DNA from: Rhytidiadelphus loreus
Taxonomy: Eukaryota > Streptophyta > Bryopsida > Hypnales > Hylocomiaceae
NCBI GenBank assembly: GCA_947034895.1
Contig: OX344762.1
Span: forward strand, 18,766,760-18,830,759
Direction: 5' to 3'
DNA length: 64,000 bases
Part shown: piece by piece, positions 13,424-27,000 of the stretch
How the letters are laid out: the number at the start of each line of letters is the position of its first letter
How positions within the stretch are numbered: position 1 is the first letter of the stretch
Position numbers and translations under genes: made by a program
Notes under the pieces: generated by a model
The model's database searches: none
Seen by the model: the letters and a program-made list of their open reading frames with translations, nothing else
Told to the model about the DNA's origin: nothing

Positions 13424-13918
13424 TTTAACTCGGGTCGAGTTAAATGTTCGTCTATTCATGTTTAAATTCGATTAATTATTTATAAAAAACTGTCGAGATA
13501 GAAATCAACTCAAAATCTTCGGAAAACTTAACAGTCGCCAGATATTCAATGTCGACAGGATGAGAGAAATTTAACTCGACTCGAGATGAATATCTGGAAA
13601 TTTCATTCAGTCACTCATTCCTTGAACCACTATTGGTGTAATCGATAAGCATCCTACAGTTCTAAATTTGTAATCCTCACAGTGAAAACAACTCACAATA
13701 AATTTTTATTTTATTAAAATGTATTTTTCAGCTCTTTATGAGAATCAACATAATACAGTTTTCCTCCTATTATTATAGTTGAGTAGAATTGGATATGGCG
13801 GTTTAACTCGAGTCGAGATGAATTGATTTTATCTAGGAGATCAATTTGAATATTATTATCCTCGTCATCTCTCTGAAACCGATACTGTTTCCTTCAATTT
13901 AACTCGATTTTAGTTGAA
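13424..13918. repeat. Left cluster of TTTAACTCG/CGAGTTAAA palindromes
   Basis: Four 21-bp palindromic units upstream of the transposase-like gene: 13424-13444 (best match), 13570-13590, 13802-13822 and 13898-13918. Each has TTTAACTCG on one arm and CGAG(T/A)T(A/G)AA on the other around a 3-base centre. The same unit recurs 27 kb away around the ParB gene and, as far as I can see, nowhere else in the window. Confidence 0.8.
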
Positions 13919-14027
13919 TCGCAAGTGAAGAGACCATCTTGAAGCGAAATGAACCAATCTTAAAAATTATCCCGTAAATTCCGGCGGTTTTTTCGGAGCT
14001 ATGAAAACCCTGATTCAATTGAAACCA

Positions 14028-14880
14028 TCAACAACAGGAGCTGCGAAAGTCGACATCGACGCAAGGGAACATCACTATGACGGGAAAAGGAATTGGTTGC
14101 ACGACAGCAAAGTACATTACAACGTATAGGATGATTAAAATATGAATCCTCTGGTTGCGCGTGCTCTCAACAGAAAATAGTACGTAAACAAGTGTTTCGG
14201 GAAAACATAGCAAAGTAGATAGAAGAGTCTGTCTTTTCATACGCAAAACCTGAGAGATATAGAAGTTATCAATCGTAGAGCATGCTACCGTAATCTGTAC
14301 CTTGAAATTCCTTAATGCAATAACTGTCAAAGAAAGAACGGAACGCAGACAGATAGCAAGCCGAAACGAAAAGCAAAAACTAATGAAATGCTTAGCCGAC
14401 GAGGAGGCTGGCATGGCAGAGCAGCGCGGTGAAAGGCGGGAAGCAAGAAGCGGGACTGCGAGGCTGATTTGGAGGAATTTCAAAATGCTGTCAGACTACT
14501 GGTATTCTGGGGAGTGTAGAATATCCGACGCACATGAATACCATGCTATTGTCATCATTGTATAATTTTCTAGAAAAAGGACACAATCGAACTTGTAGTG
14601 AAGGGATTCTTCTTTGGCATTAAAGGATGAACTAATTCTGTGTTCCCCTTTCCGGAACTTCAGGGAAAGCAAAGATGCCGTTATGTCATTTTTGTGCGTG
14701 GCAGCATGATTGATTGTAAGGGACTCCCGACCTGTTGTCACCAAATTCTCCAGCGTCGTTGAAATTAGAAGGGAATATTATTTGCTGTATTGCTTTCCCA
14801 ATGTTCTCCAATACCTTTCACCGCTTTCCACCAAAAAATGAGGGACTTATGGAATGAATTCCAACGTCTACAAATAGTAA
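14028..14880. other. Non-coding or unrecognised interior of giant element
   Basis: A plus-strand open frame at 14302-14565 encodes a short, highly charged stretch (KERTERRQIASRNEKQK and a following Arg/Glu-rich part) that might be an isolated coiled-coil exon. No splice partners or homologue recognised, so no gene is called. Confidence 0.3.
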
Positions 14881-14892
14881 TCAGGGTCTACA

Positions 14893-14941
14893 ATTTAGGG
14901 TTTAGGGTATACGGTTTAGGGTATAGGGTATAGGGTTTAGG
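14893..14941 (+). repeat. Interstitial telomere-type repeat (TTTAGGG variants)
   Basis: About seven degenerate units of TTTAGGG mixed with TATAGGG and TATACGG. TTTAGGG is the plant telomere unit, so this is either a short interstitial telomeric tract or a 'telo-box' type promoter motif cluster. Confidence 0.75.
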
Positions 14942-15147
14942 TTCTGGATTCAAGTGTTTAATATCACTGCCCATAAAGAACTCAATAAACTCTTGAAGTG
15001 AAGTTCATATTCTGGCGATTTGTTGATAATTTGGACCTTAATACTTTGTGGATGTCTAATCGAACAGAAAGAAATGGTTCTAAGCGAGCGCAAATGTGCC
15101 CGACAACTTCAAACAAACGAGAAGAAGAAAGAAAATAATAAGTCCAA

Positions 15148-15944
15148 GTTTTAAATTTTTCCCCAAGTGCCTACTTGACCTTGAAGTTCATTTTTGTCTT
15201 ATTTTGAAGTTAGTGTTGTAGTGTATAAAATGGCCCAAAGGCTTCCATCAATTACCAAGCAACTCATGGAAAAAATATAAAGCAAAGAAAAAAAAAGATA
15301 TTCATACTATATTCCTAGTTCTAAATCCTTCCGCCAAGTGCAATGCATGACGTTGAAGTTTCTTTTTGTCTTGTTTTTGAAATTAGCATTGGAGAACATA
15401 AAATGTTCCAAAGAGTTGCAATGTTCTCAAAGAAGCTTCCATCAATTACCAAGCAACTCATGAAAAAAATATAAAGCAAAGAAAAAAAAAGATATTCATA
15501 CTATATTCCTAGTTCTAAATCCTTCCGCCAAGTGCAATGCATGACGTTGAAGTTTCTTTTTGTCTTGTTTTTGAAATTAGCATTGGAGAACATAAAATGT
15601 TCCAAAGGGTTGCAATGTTCTCAAAGAAGCTTCCATCAATTACCAAGCAACTCATGAAAAAAATATAAAGCAAAGAAAAATAAAATATTCATACTATATT
15701 CCTAGTTCTAAATCCTTCCGCCAAGTGCAATGCATGACGTTGAAGTTTCTTTTTGTCTTGTTTTTGAAATTAGCGTTGGAGAACATAAAATGTTCCAAAG
15801 GGTTGCAATGTTCTCAAAGAAGCTTCCATCAATTACCAAGCAACTCATGAAAAAAATATAAAGTGAAGAAAAAAAACATATTGATATTATATTCCTAGTT
15901 CTAAATCCTTCCCTCCAAGTGCAATGCATGAGTAGTTGACTAAG
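15148..15944 (+). repeat. ~193-bp tandem array, about four copies
   Basis: Landmark TTCATACTATATTCCTAG recurs at 15301, 15495, 15688 and (variant) 15881, giving periods of 194, 193 and 193. Each unit contains AAGCTTCCATCAATTACCAA and ACGTTGAAGTTTCTTTTTGT. The first unit is the most diverged. Not coding. Confidence 0.9.
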
Positions 15945-16924
15945 ATTGTGCCATGATACATTGGTACTTGTATTGTACATATTTATAAAAATGAATTGTA
16001 AATAGAATAAAAATGAATTGTAAATAGAATTGTACAAGAATAGAATTTATAGTCTTTTGAAATTTAATTTTTATAGACATATCTGATAATCACACACATA
16101 TTGAATGAGTGTTTTAGGGTAATTATAGTTTCATTATGAATTCTAAAACGTTCAATGTTGTGAACTCCTAAAGAGTAGAGGTTATTGGTGAAGTTCGACC
16201 AAAAGTCCGAAATTGCCTAGTACTCTAATGCATTGTCTAAAAAAAAGTATATTTTATGGTTACGAAAAGATGCTCTACAGATGCTTAGATTTCAAGGGTA
16301 GCCAAAAAAATTTTGGGCGGATGAATTTTATATTTTCACTTATAGGATGCATGTTTATATCTTCTATCCAAATTTTATAAACCTGTGATCAAAATTGACT
16401 TCTTACAATAGGAGCACAATATCAAACGAATTTTTGTGAACATGGTTGGGGGCAGGAGAATATTGAACACTTAAATTCTATATGTAAAATAGGCCTCTTT
16501 TAGAAGAATTATATACAACACGATAATGTTTTAATTATTTAAGACATGAATAGTTCGATTTCTTTGAAATATAGTGGACGAAATTGTTATGGTTACTACT
16601 AAATTTTACACGTGGGCTCCGAAGAAGCCTTTTTTTGAAGGAAACTTTTATGTAGGAAATATGTAGGAAACTTTTATTTCAACAGACTTTTGCATTAAGC
16701 CTTTATTGAATAATTAGTACAGAACTTCAGTTTCAAGAGGGTTCTTCAATTATTAATTGAACTTGAAAAAGCCTTTTTTTAAAGGTTCTTCTTAAATTTG
16801 TTTTGGTAAATAATGTAGGACTTACTAAATGGGCTCCAAAGAGGCCGTTTTTATAGAGAGGTTCGTAACTTTAATTTCAAGAGAGTTTTGCACTTAGTAC
16901 ATGCGTTTGAGGAAAGCCCTTTAT

Positions 16925-17075
16925 AAAGACAAGTATATAACTTTCAAGTCTTTCTAAAGACAAGTACATAACTTTCAAGCCTTTATAAAGACAAGTACAT
17001 AACTTTCAAGCCTTTATAAAGACAAGTACATAACTTTCAAGCCTTTATAAAGACAAGTACATAAATTTCATTTCA
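16925..17075 (+). repeat. 31-bp tandem repeat, five copies
   Basis: AAAGACAAGTACATAACTTT starts at 16925, 16956, 16987, 17018 and 17049, an exact 31-bp period; the linker is CAAGCCTTTAT. Lies just upstream of the promoter-like region. Confidence 0.9.
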
Positions 17076-17099
17076 AATGAATTTAGGACTTCTAGGATA

Positions 17100-18358
17100 T
17101 ACGGTTCTCAACTGGTCCTGTCCGGGTATCTGTTGGGGCACTTTGTCTCTCTCCTGGAAATCCGTGGAATCAGTCGCTAGGGTTTCGCTGAGCATGCCAA
17201 ACCTTCCAACTGCGCGGCCATGTGTTTGTGAGTGATTTTGAGTGTTTTCACTGCTTCATCGTATTCATAGCTTGTACAAAAAAGTAGTTTTCTCGTTCTT
17301 CATACTTCAATTTGTGTGTACAAAGACATCGTAGAAAATTGGCGTCATCGGAGTTGTGTTTCGCATTTCCGTACTTTGTTGAGTCTTGGGGCGGCATTCG
17401 TGGTTTATTCAGCCTTCGGGCGGCAAAGGCAGCAACAACAGGCAACGTGGCTTGCTGGAGGATTGGGCTTGCGTCGCCACCGGCAGCTGTTGCGAGCTCG
17501 CGAGGACTAGAGTTACAGGATTTCTGCAGTAGGCGGCAAGTTTTCAGGTATTCTTCTTCCCTTCTTTTCACACTACTATAGGCATGTTTGCTTTCTTTTT
17601 AGGGTTAGAAATAGAACCCTAAACCGTGGCTTTGCACATTGTGGGCTTTTTGCATACGGTCACCAAGAATTGTTTGCGTTCACAGAATACATTTTTGATT
17701 ATTTCTGAGCGTTTCGATGTGTGTTGTTTGCCAATTGGCAACCAGAAGTGCTTGCTTTTGTTTGCCTTCTGATTCAGGGTTTGCTTTCGATGTCGATGTG
17801 TCTTGTTTGCAAATGAGCAACCAGAACTGGCTGCGGTTGTTGCCTTCGTTATGAGGGTTTGCTTTCAGTATCAGTGTTTGGCAATGTCGTGGGTTTCCCG
17901 GATTTAGGGTTTCCTTTCTGTATTAGAGTTTTGCAATGTCGTGGGCTTGCATGATTGTAGCCTTTTTTTTTTGCATTTGGGTTTAGACAACAACCTATCG
18001 TTGTGTTGAATCCTTAGAGTTAGGATTTGAGGCTTAGAATTTTGCATTCACTGTCCAAATCGCTATAAGAATGGGTTGAATGCTAGGATGTGTTTGTTTT
18101 TAGCAATTGAGTTTAGGAATCACGTATCGTTTTCTTGAATCTGTTGAGCTAGCATTTCAGTGTTACTTGCATGGACTGTATGAATGGGTTGAATAGTTCT
18201 TGAATGCTAATTGCTGTATCAAAGAGTTGAATAGTTCTTGAATGCTACGAATGCACGGATCAATAAGTGTTCATAGATTTTTTATTCTTCTGATGCAGGT
18301 AGCAGAGTTTTAGGAGCGGACAATCTTCTGTAGTTCCATTATGCTGCGTGAACACCAA
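17100..18358 (+). other. Promoter-like/5'-leader-like region with a candidate intron
   Basis: GC content rises and the sequence has plant 5'-leader character (CTAGGGTTTCGCTG near 17180). A strong donor TTTTCAG|GTATTC at 17548 and an acceptor TTCTGATGCAG ending at 18298 delimit a ~750-bp candidate intron. The following exon would begin at 18299 and is cut at 18358 by the CACTA insertion. Rejoined across it, that exon would end at TTTGCAG|GTATGC near 39966. I infer non-coding leader exons of the ParB-like gene that starts at 40798. No long coding frame is convincing here. Confidence 0.35.
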
Positions 18359-18719
18359 CACTAGAAGGATGTCTTGTTTTTTGTGACAAGCGTAAAAACG
18401 TGGGTAGATGTTCAGTTCGTCGTCCGGCACGTCTACTGCGAATGTCTAGGAAAACCCGTCCAAGCTGACGAGCAAAAAACACGAGGAAATCAACATGAAC
18501 ATCCTCTATTTCCAGAAGAACGTCCCAACAAACATGGTTAATTTTTTGGCACCAAAGAAGCCAAGTGGCGACCACGTGAGCGCCATGTCAGCATGTACTG
18601 TAATTTTTTTTTTTGGCTGCAGCCCGTTGCTGACGTGGACAAAGACGTTGAAATTAACAGATAATGATGTGGCTTTTTAGAATTCTGACGTGGCTTCTGT
18701 CCTTAGCAGTTAGTGACAG

Positions 18720-21700
18720 GCTTCTATTGGGAAGAACACGCTTTGGAGGATGTCCAGTTAGACGGAGAGTTGTTCTCTGTAATGCTGGTTACTACATGGA
18801 ATCAATTCAGGGGCATGTTCCTTTAGCAACAACCATATTATATCGTATGCTGAGTGCATCATGTGCACCCTTTCAATTTACAGTGCTTTTGTCATGTTTG
18901 ACGTCTCCTACATGGATGCTGGTTGTTTTCGAAGATGTCATTACTGACAAGAATGCTCACTTGTACGCATCTTCAGCTTGCCATTATTTGTGTCACAGAC
19001 GACATAGGAATGCAGAAAATCGTCATTTGAAACACCAGAATCCATGTTGAACACAACGTTGCATCGTGCAAGTATACATGTTTTAGTGGACGTACACATC
19101 GACATTGACAATCACGACAAAGCCTTCCCAGGTGCGGACGTCACGTTCCGCCAGTAATGTTGCTGGACATGCTGGAAGACATGCTGAACTAACACTTCTT
19201 TTGCAGTGTTCATTGGTCACAAGATATGTTACACGTGATACATGTGGAAGTGCACAGCAACATCCAAAAGACGATCTTCTACAAAGCATGTACAGAACAT
19301 TGTGGAAACGCAGACAGGACGTTAGAATAGCAAGCCTACAAGAAGTAATTGTCCTCTGCGATGCACAATTCTGTAACATCCTGAATCCTCAATTACAAGT
19401 ATTTTATCGTGAAAATGGCAAGCTGTATTTGGAATCACCGGAAATATAGAATTCATTCATAGAAACATGAACGTTTTTTGCATTCTGTTCAATCCACACG
19501 TAGTATAATAGTACATGCTACTATACTTTGTACAATGGCAACTTCAGAAGCATACCTAGCTTGTACCTCCATCGATCAATGACACATGAAAGTAGCCTGT
19601 CATCACTACATATCCATGGCATATAATGTACGAATACCTCCGCTCAAAAGTTGTGGGATCGGAATATGCCAATGCGCATCTTGCGCTTGTTTGTCCTCTG
19701 TTCTTGTGATGGACAGTTGACAAAATAGAGTCCTTCACACTGCAAGCGTACTTCTTCATTTCCAATGTCTTCCTGTCGTCTTACATTTCAGCTGCGGTAG
19801 TACAGCATTCACATTCAGTCACAAAATGTCATGTTGACCCACAACAACAGCGTTTACAACTACAAGTGCATGTTGCTGTCCTTCTTGTAAGAACCACGAG
19901 AACGTTCAGCAGTAGTTCTATTACTTCGTTGAACAGTAGACTTGCAACATTACAGAAATGTACCTCATTTTCCATTTGAAAGGATGAAAGCCTGAATTGC
20001 TTGTCCTAGCACTTGAGGAATTGCTTGCACTTTTGGACATGACCATGGAAACGCACAAATTACCTGCCATTACGAGCATTTAGTTAGCGTTGCATGCACT
20101 GCCAATAAACGAAACATACAGACATGGGTAGTTAGAGGAACTACAACATCAATAACATGAGGGAGTACAGTACAGGTTTGCAAATGCATAGTGTATGAAC
20201 ATTATGTGATAGGGTCCAAGGATGCCAGAAATTATTTTCATTATTTCATAGCCCTTGCCATCATTCATCTTACTTTGAAGGCCTGCACAAAATTAGTGAA
20301 CGCTTCCTAGGATGCTGCCGAACATGTCTAAGTTTATGAGGACTCTCATCCAACGGAAGTGTTACAAATCTGTGAAGAAGAGCACATCACTACGAATGAC
20401 CACTTTTTAGTGTAGAAACAACTCTTCTGTTGTGAAGGAGAGAATGGACTTCTGCACTGCACGTTGAAGAACAACATCCGTAAAATAATGAAGTTGCACA
20501 AGGGGAAATAGTACAGCAGGACTACCAAAAACAGCAAGCGTCATGTCATCCTTATGCCTACCGTTCATAGCATGAACCAAAGGAACGAAAAGTATTTAAG
20601 CTACATACAATGAAGACTATGACAGGAGGCAATCCTTCTCCGTTGTATACAACTATAGCGAATCCTGTTTTCCCATTCGTGGTAGTGAAAGTGCTAGTAT
20701 GGCATGCCGCTAAATTTGTTGTCTCTCTTCGTTTTATTATTCAACTCTTAAGCTAATAAGGCCACTAATAATGAAAGCATGACAAGGTTACATGAGGCTT
20801 GTAATTGAGTATTCTACCTAAGTAATTGTGACCTCCAGAAGCATATGAAACGGTACTTTGTATAGAGCAACGCAAGGGAATTGTTTGAAAGCCACGCCTA
20901 CCTTCTATAATAGTATAATACGCAGTTCAGAAATGCTTTCTGATCATATGTGCCCACTACAATGCTCACATGAGTCGTCCTGTCTTTGTTTGCTACTGTC
21001 GCCCACAATGAAATAAGTGAACAGCGTAAGCATATGCGGAGAGTGCACACTTTTAAAAAATTTGTCGGACAACCTATATTGTACATATGAGATAGTTACG
21101 AATTCCCTCAATGATTGTTACATAAGATATAGAGAAAGCGACAGTTCCATTGACATGTCGTCGCACACATGCTACACACCCAAACTCATTTACCAATCCC
21201 TTTCACATTAAAAACATGCATGCACAGTAAATTGCTTACACATGATTATCATGTACATCAACCCTGAACAGAAGCGCAATAGAATCATTTGACAATTGAT
21301 AGGCGTTTTTGAAGGGCTCTGAAGTATTGAGCTTCAAAGTATATGCACATGTGACACATAAGAAATGACTTGCCTATTACTGTACGCACTCCACATGAGA
21401 AGAGCTCAAAGTACATACCTCGACAATGACCACCGACTTTTCAATGCAAATCAATAATACCAATCCCAATAGCTTCGCAAGCGCACGCTCATGTGGTCGA
21501 AGACACAGACCGTGAAATGGCTGACTCCTTCCACGATGCAATCTAGCATCAGAAAGTGCAATATCAAAAGAAACACATTGTACTTCAAAGTGGGTATATG
21601 AATTCTATGGAAGTTCATGAAAGTGGGAATGTACCACTTTCTGCAGCGTGTAATGACCAAGCTCTTGTTGGTCATTGTTATCTGTGACATGCAGAAAAAT

Positions 21701-24020
21701 ACACTTCTCAGAAGCAATGTGCAGCGTTGCCTGAAGACGGTACTGTCCTGAATTTGCATGAGCGGCTACATCAAAGCCGTCTATGAGTGCCACACTCCTA
21801 TAACTGAAGACAATTCAGGAATTAGAAGCACGATCCAAATCACAAAACTTTGGACCATTAGGGTGATGGCAAGAAATGCAGAACTGTACTTCTCCAAATG
21901 GCAATAAGAATATACACTTACATGTTGCCTGAGTCATCCTCCAAATGGCTGATTTTCATTTTATTACCTACAAGAGATTGAGGCTGATGAAACACAAAAG
22001 AAAGGGGATGCAACACTTGAATACTTTATACAGAATAGGAGCACGAAGTATCAATGATTCATGAAAGACACAGAAATTGTAGCCTATTCTGATGAATGAC
22101 ACACCTTCGTTCTTATTCAAGATCATTGCACACCTTTGTTGCAAGAGCAAGGCACTGTTCTTCACAATGCATTCCAATATATGCAATGTCTACAGAAAAC
22201 ATGAAGACGTCTGAAGCCCCTGCAACGTGTACATCACTTTATGCCCTCTTGTTTTTTTAGCAAACATCCTCGTGCTCTCCATAGTCACAATAGTTCATAT
22301 GCTATACGTACTATACATCTTCAATTCATCTAAATCAATGAAGACATTTCCTTTTGCACACGTGAGATTAATCTTCATGTATAGGAGGCATTACCTTTGC
22401 TGTTTTTTCTGAAATGGAATGCGTCTGTTTGGTAACACTTTCAAATACAGCCTGGACATATATTCACAGCTCAAAAAATGCCCTATCAAATTTGCAGTGA
22501 ACTGCTTCTTTGATTGCCATGCTTGAAGAATTAGTATCACGACAACATACTTTTCGTACATGTACACTCTATAATTGAAAAGGTCAGCTTGTAAGTGGGC
22601 GGACTAAATACATTTCTCTCTTCTGTACAAGCAAAGAAAGGTGCACATTTCATGAACGACAGCCCATCGGATCATTTCTAGACAAAACACAAGCTCTACA
22701 ACATATGACATGACTGCCAAATTGCTTGAATGCACTTCAATATAAAGACAGCATGAACTTGAATGTGACCTCATGCAAGGCCTTGTCAACTATTGTGGAT
22801 GTGCATAGAATACACCTCCGTCCTTGGAGATGTACGACTTTGGCCTGCACTTGCACAAGACGGAATTCAACGTTTTGTTTTTCATAGAGCAAGGTTTCGT
22901 TTCTGTACAATTGATAGAAACTAATAGGACAATGCAAATTCCTTCCTAACAAGAGATATGAGGCAGCACATGTGGGCATGAATGAGCACACAGACATGTA
23001 GTCGTGAAAAGTATGACAGTGGACAGACACATCATTCGTGCTTCATGCAAGTGGTCACTTTCTTTGCAATGTGGAATTCTAGTTCACGGTTCCCTCATGT
23101 CCATCGGCTAGTTTCCTACAACGTAGACAATATATACTGCTATTTTCCTCACAATAATGTACCTGTCGTCATGGTAGTCATGCAGCCTGCACAGAACTAT
23201 GGAGCAAACTATGGCACTCATGTCCACCAAGCTAGTGTGTCCATTTCTTGCAGTGAATATGTATGGTTTTTGCCTACCAATACCTGAGACTCTTCATACT
23301 CTGCTCTTTCTGAATGCAGGTACCTCCGTAGCATGAGGGAGCGGAAACATTCAAGGAAATGCACATGATGGAACATACATCTTCAACATTGTAGATGAAA
23401 TGGCAACATAAAGCACGGTACACTGCGCACTTCTTCACTGACCTTGCAAACAGAAAATTAAATGATTCAAGGAAGTGGACTTCTGGACCTCTTCCATGCG
23501 TCAATGAACAAAGAAGTACAGAAGTTCAGAAGTACAGATTCAATACCTTCGAGCATGGGAGACTATAACAAAGGCACTTCCAACAGTGCTTACTCTATTC
23601 ATATTCCCTTCTCTTTACAAAGAAAACGTACAAGTACCTGACAACAATTTAGCATAATATAGACAAAACAATGCCATCATACTTATAGTAGGCAAAACAA
23701 AGAACTACGTGACGCCAACCTCCTGTACACAAGAAATGTTTTTGAACACAACAACAACCAGAAAACCTGCGATGGACTACTGGTAAACGGAAGACCGTAC
23801 TTAGTGTCCCTCATATATCGCCTTAATATTGTGTAGGCACCGCTACATCCTTCATACGTTCAAAACTGACAGACGCAAATGTCTGCGTATGTTCAAGAAG
23901 CCAAAAAAACATTGTTTGTGATGGGAAGCGGGTAGCACACGTCCAAGACAAGACAAACACATCAGCACGTGCATGTGCATTCAACTGTTGCACAGAACTA
24001 CAAATTGGAAGTGTCGTTCT
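18720..24020. other. Long non-coding left arm of the CACTA element
   Basis: About 5.3 kb with base composition like the rest of the CACTA. Open frames are short and conflict with each other; none shows recognisable motifs or good splice chains. No RNA gene recognised. Confidence 0.5.
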
Positions 24021-27000
24021 TCATTTCTTCTTGGACACTTCCCCTTTTTTGCCCATAGGAACCTGCACTTTCAGAATTCATGAATTACTGCACGTGCTTC
24101 TGCTCAACTACAAGTGTGCCTATCTTTCAATGCAACATAAGAAGCATTGCCACAACTTTTTCCTAAAGTGTGCTTCAAGAACGACACAGCAGAAGTTGTA
24201 GAAAATGAGGAAGAAAAATAACGTGCACATGATCACATATACGATACCTTGGGTGTGTTGTCTACAGTTTTTGATGTGGCAACCCCTTTCAAGGCACTTG
24301 CCTTTGGTGTCTTCACTGTAGCATTGAACTTCGTAGGAAGCCCTTTAGACTGTGTCCTCACAGTGCGCCTCGGGGCCGCCGGCGATTCACCTCCGCCTCG
24401 CACTTCCACGTCATCCTACATGTGCACTGTGACATTCAATATAGAATGCTGGAAGACACTGTCCGTGTCATCATCAGCTAGGAATTTCATTGTAATATGC
24501 CGACAAAGCCCTCTACATGACAGCATTTGCAAAGTTCAGCGGCACATGCATCCGTTCTGTACAACAATGCTCCTAAGGCCATGCTTCCTAGATTCAGCAG
24601 AAAGACACAATAATCTTGTCAGGAATTGTCATTCCAGAGAAGACCAATATAAGATCTTGCGGTACTAACTATTATATTGTCTCCAACTAGACGTGGTGTA
24701 AAACGTGCTGAATGAGGTCGTAGCCCTCTTCTTCACCTGCCACGAAGTGTGCATGACGACATGACCACAATTTCATAGAAAATGGCAACAATGCTTCCAT
24801 ATTACATGAATACATTTCCACGGACTTCTACCCTACAACAACACTCATAATCTTACAAGGACTGTGGCAATTACCTTCGACAGTTGTACATTCTCTTGGG
24901 CGCTGATAGGCAACTGTATGGGATCGGCACTTGCATGTTCTTCGGGTAGTGCGTACACATCAACGTCTTCAACCATGCCGTCTTCGACACCTTCGTGAAC
25001 AACGGCCTCCAAGGATTTCAAAGCTTCAGGGACGACATTCTGAACTGCAACAGCTGTTGTTTCCTTGGACTGCGTCAAAGGAGTCAAGGGCACTACCTCG
25101 ACTGCGTCAGACCTGGTCACTCCACTTTCATCTCCAGTGGCTATGCCCTCCTGCGTGTCCTCATCACCTGCGCTCTGAAGAAGTGCGTTCATTTCTGTTG
25201 ACGTGAAGGCAGTGCACTCTTTGGAAATGACGAGTCCTCCATCGTTGGGCTCGCAGAATGTAGATTGTCGTGCCTTTGCCGAAGCTATGCTTCCATAGCC
25301 GGGACAGCCGTTCAGCACGTCCATCAGCAAAGCTTCTAGTCGTTGTTGGGCTGCATCGACCTTCGACTGGTGTACTGCCATTGAATGTTCCATGGCATTT
25401 AGGCGTGTACGGACGTCGTCTATGTCCGTTGCAGCATCTACGGGCCCTTTACGTTTTTCTTCTTCTTGGCGGGTGAATTCTGCCGCTACCGCAGCCTGCA
25501 CCTCCTCGAGCTGCGGAGGTCGTTTCTTTGCTAAAGTCTACACACATCCAGAAAACAAGCAATGACAGGAAATCACAGAATTCTATACTAGTGGTATACT
25601 GCCAAAAACTAATATGGTTCCAAAGACTTTTGTAATTTGCAACCCCTGATGTCATTGGCGGCAACCATGTTCTAAGAATGTCAGTTGCAACTTCCAGTAC
25701 ATTGGTCCAATGGAATTTTAGAAAATGAGCTCACCAGTTGTACAAGCATGTCCCTCTTGATAGTTTGCAGTTGTGTGGCCCTTGACACTCTACTTTTTGA
25801 AATGGAACGTATGTGCTCAGAAAGCTGCTTCGATTCCTCAGTTTTTCGCTTTGTACAGAGGACATTCCATTGCTCTAGGTCAACATCAGCAGGTCTTTTC
25901 TTCCCTGCATCAATGAGTTGGTTTACTTTCCAACGAGCATGAATCAAGGCCTTCGTGATGAGCGGCGCAAGCCACTGGTCACTAATCTTGGTACACGGCC
26001 CAATGAGGCGCCACTCTGAAAGTACAATTGCAGCTATTAGAAGATTACATTCTAATTCTCTATTCCATCAGCAGTACTGTCTTGAAAAAGTTCGGTAAGC
26101 TTCGACATGATTCGTCTTGAGTGGCCCAGCGTGGTACGTCACATTGAGGTTACAAACAGCATACATATAGAAATGGAGCAATACTGTCACATGTTGCACG
26201 CGAGAACAACAAGTACTTGCTTCATACCTGCATACAGTCTTTCATATAGACGTCTACGATCAAGTTTGTCTTGCTGCTCCCAGCCCATTGTCAAATCCAA
26301 ATCAGCAGCAAACAAGCGGACATCTTCCCGCAGTGTTTTCATCATTTTGCCATGCGGGAAGCCTATGTCATCCACCATGATCGGTTTTCTAATGCCCTTG
26401 CCACCCACATCGACGAGCTGCTGGACAGGCACCTCCGCGTTTCCGTCGTCTTCACTTGTATGGTCTATTTCATCGTCGCTTTCCTCTATACTATCAGAGG
26501 GAAGGCTGCATACATAAACAGAATGGTCAGAAACATCGTGTGGTATGCTCTAGTATCCGTGCAGTTGCTATGCAAAGCAGTTCGCAACGTGTACGAGAAC
26601 AAAGCAACAGACCTTCTAGAGACCCTAAATCCCGACTTTATTCAAACTCTGTCGTTGCTTATTAGATACTGCTGTTCTAAATGTTCAGACTGACGTCGAA
26701 GGAAACGTCCACATTGAAGACCAGCACATCCACTTTGACATCAGCAGAAACATGCTCAATGTCCATCAAGACGTTGACGGAAACGACTATCATGTCCACT
26801 GTGACATCACTAGAAACACGCAGAATGTCCACCTTGACATGCACGCGAAGGACTGTCATATCTAGTTCAGCATCACGAGAAACATGTACGTTCACTACAT
26901 TCTCCATGAACAGATGTACGAGAACACAGTTGCCATCCTTCCCCGGCGTAGTCACCACATATTGTCTTCCTGTTCGAACTAACATGACGACGAACATGTG

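Noticed and set aside
18664..19449. Overlapping 128- and 114-codon frames in the CACTA left arm
   Set aside because: No motif, no consistent splice chain, and the same stretch is open on the other strand.
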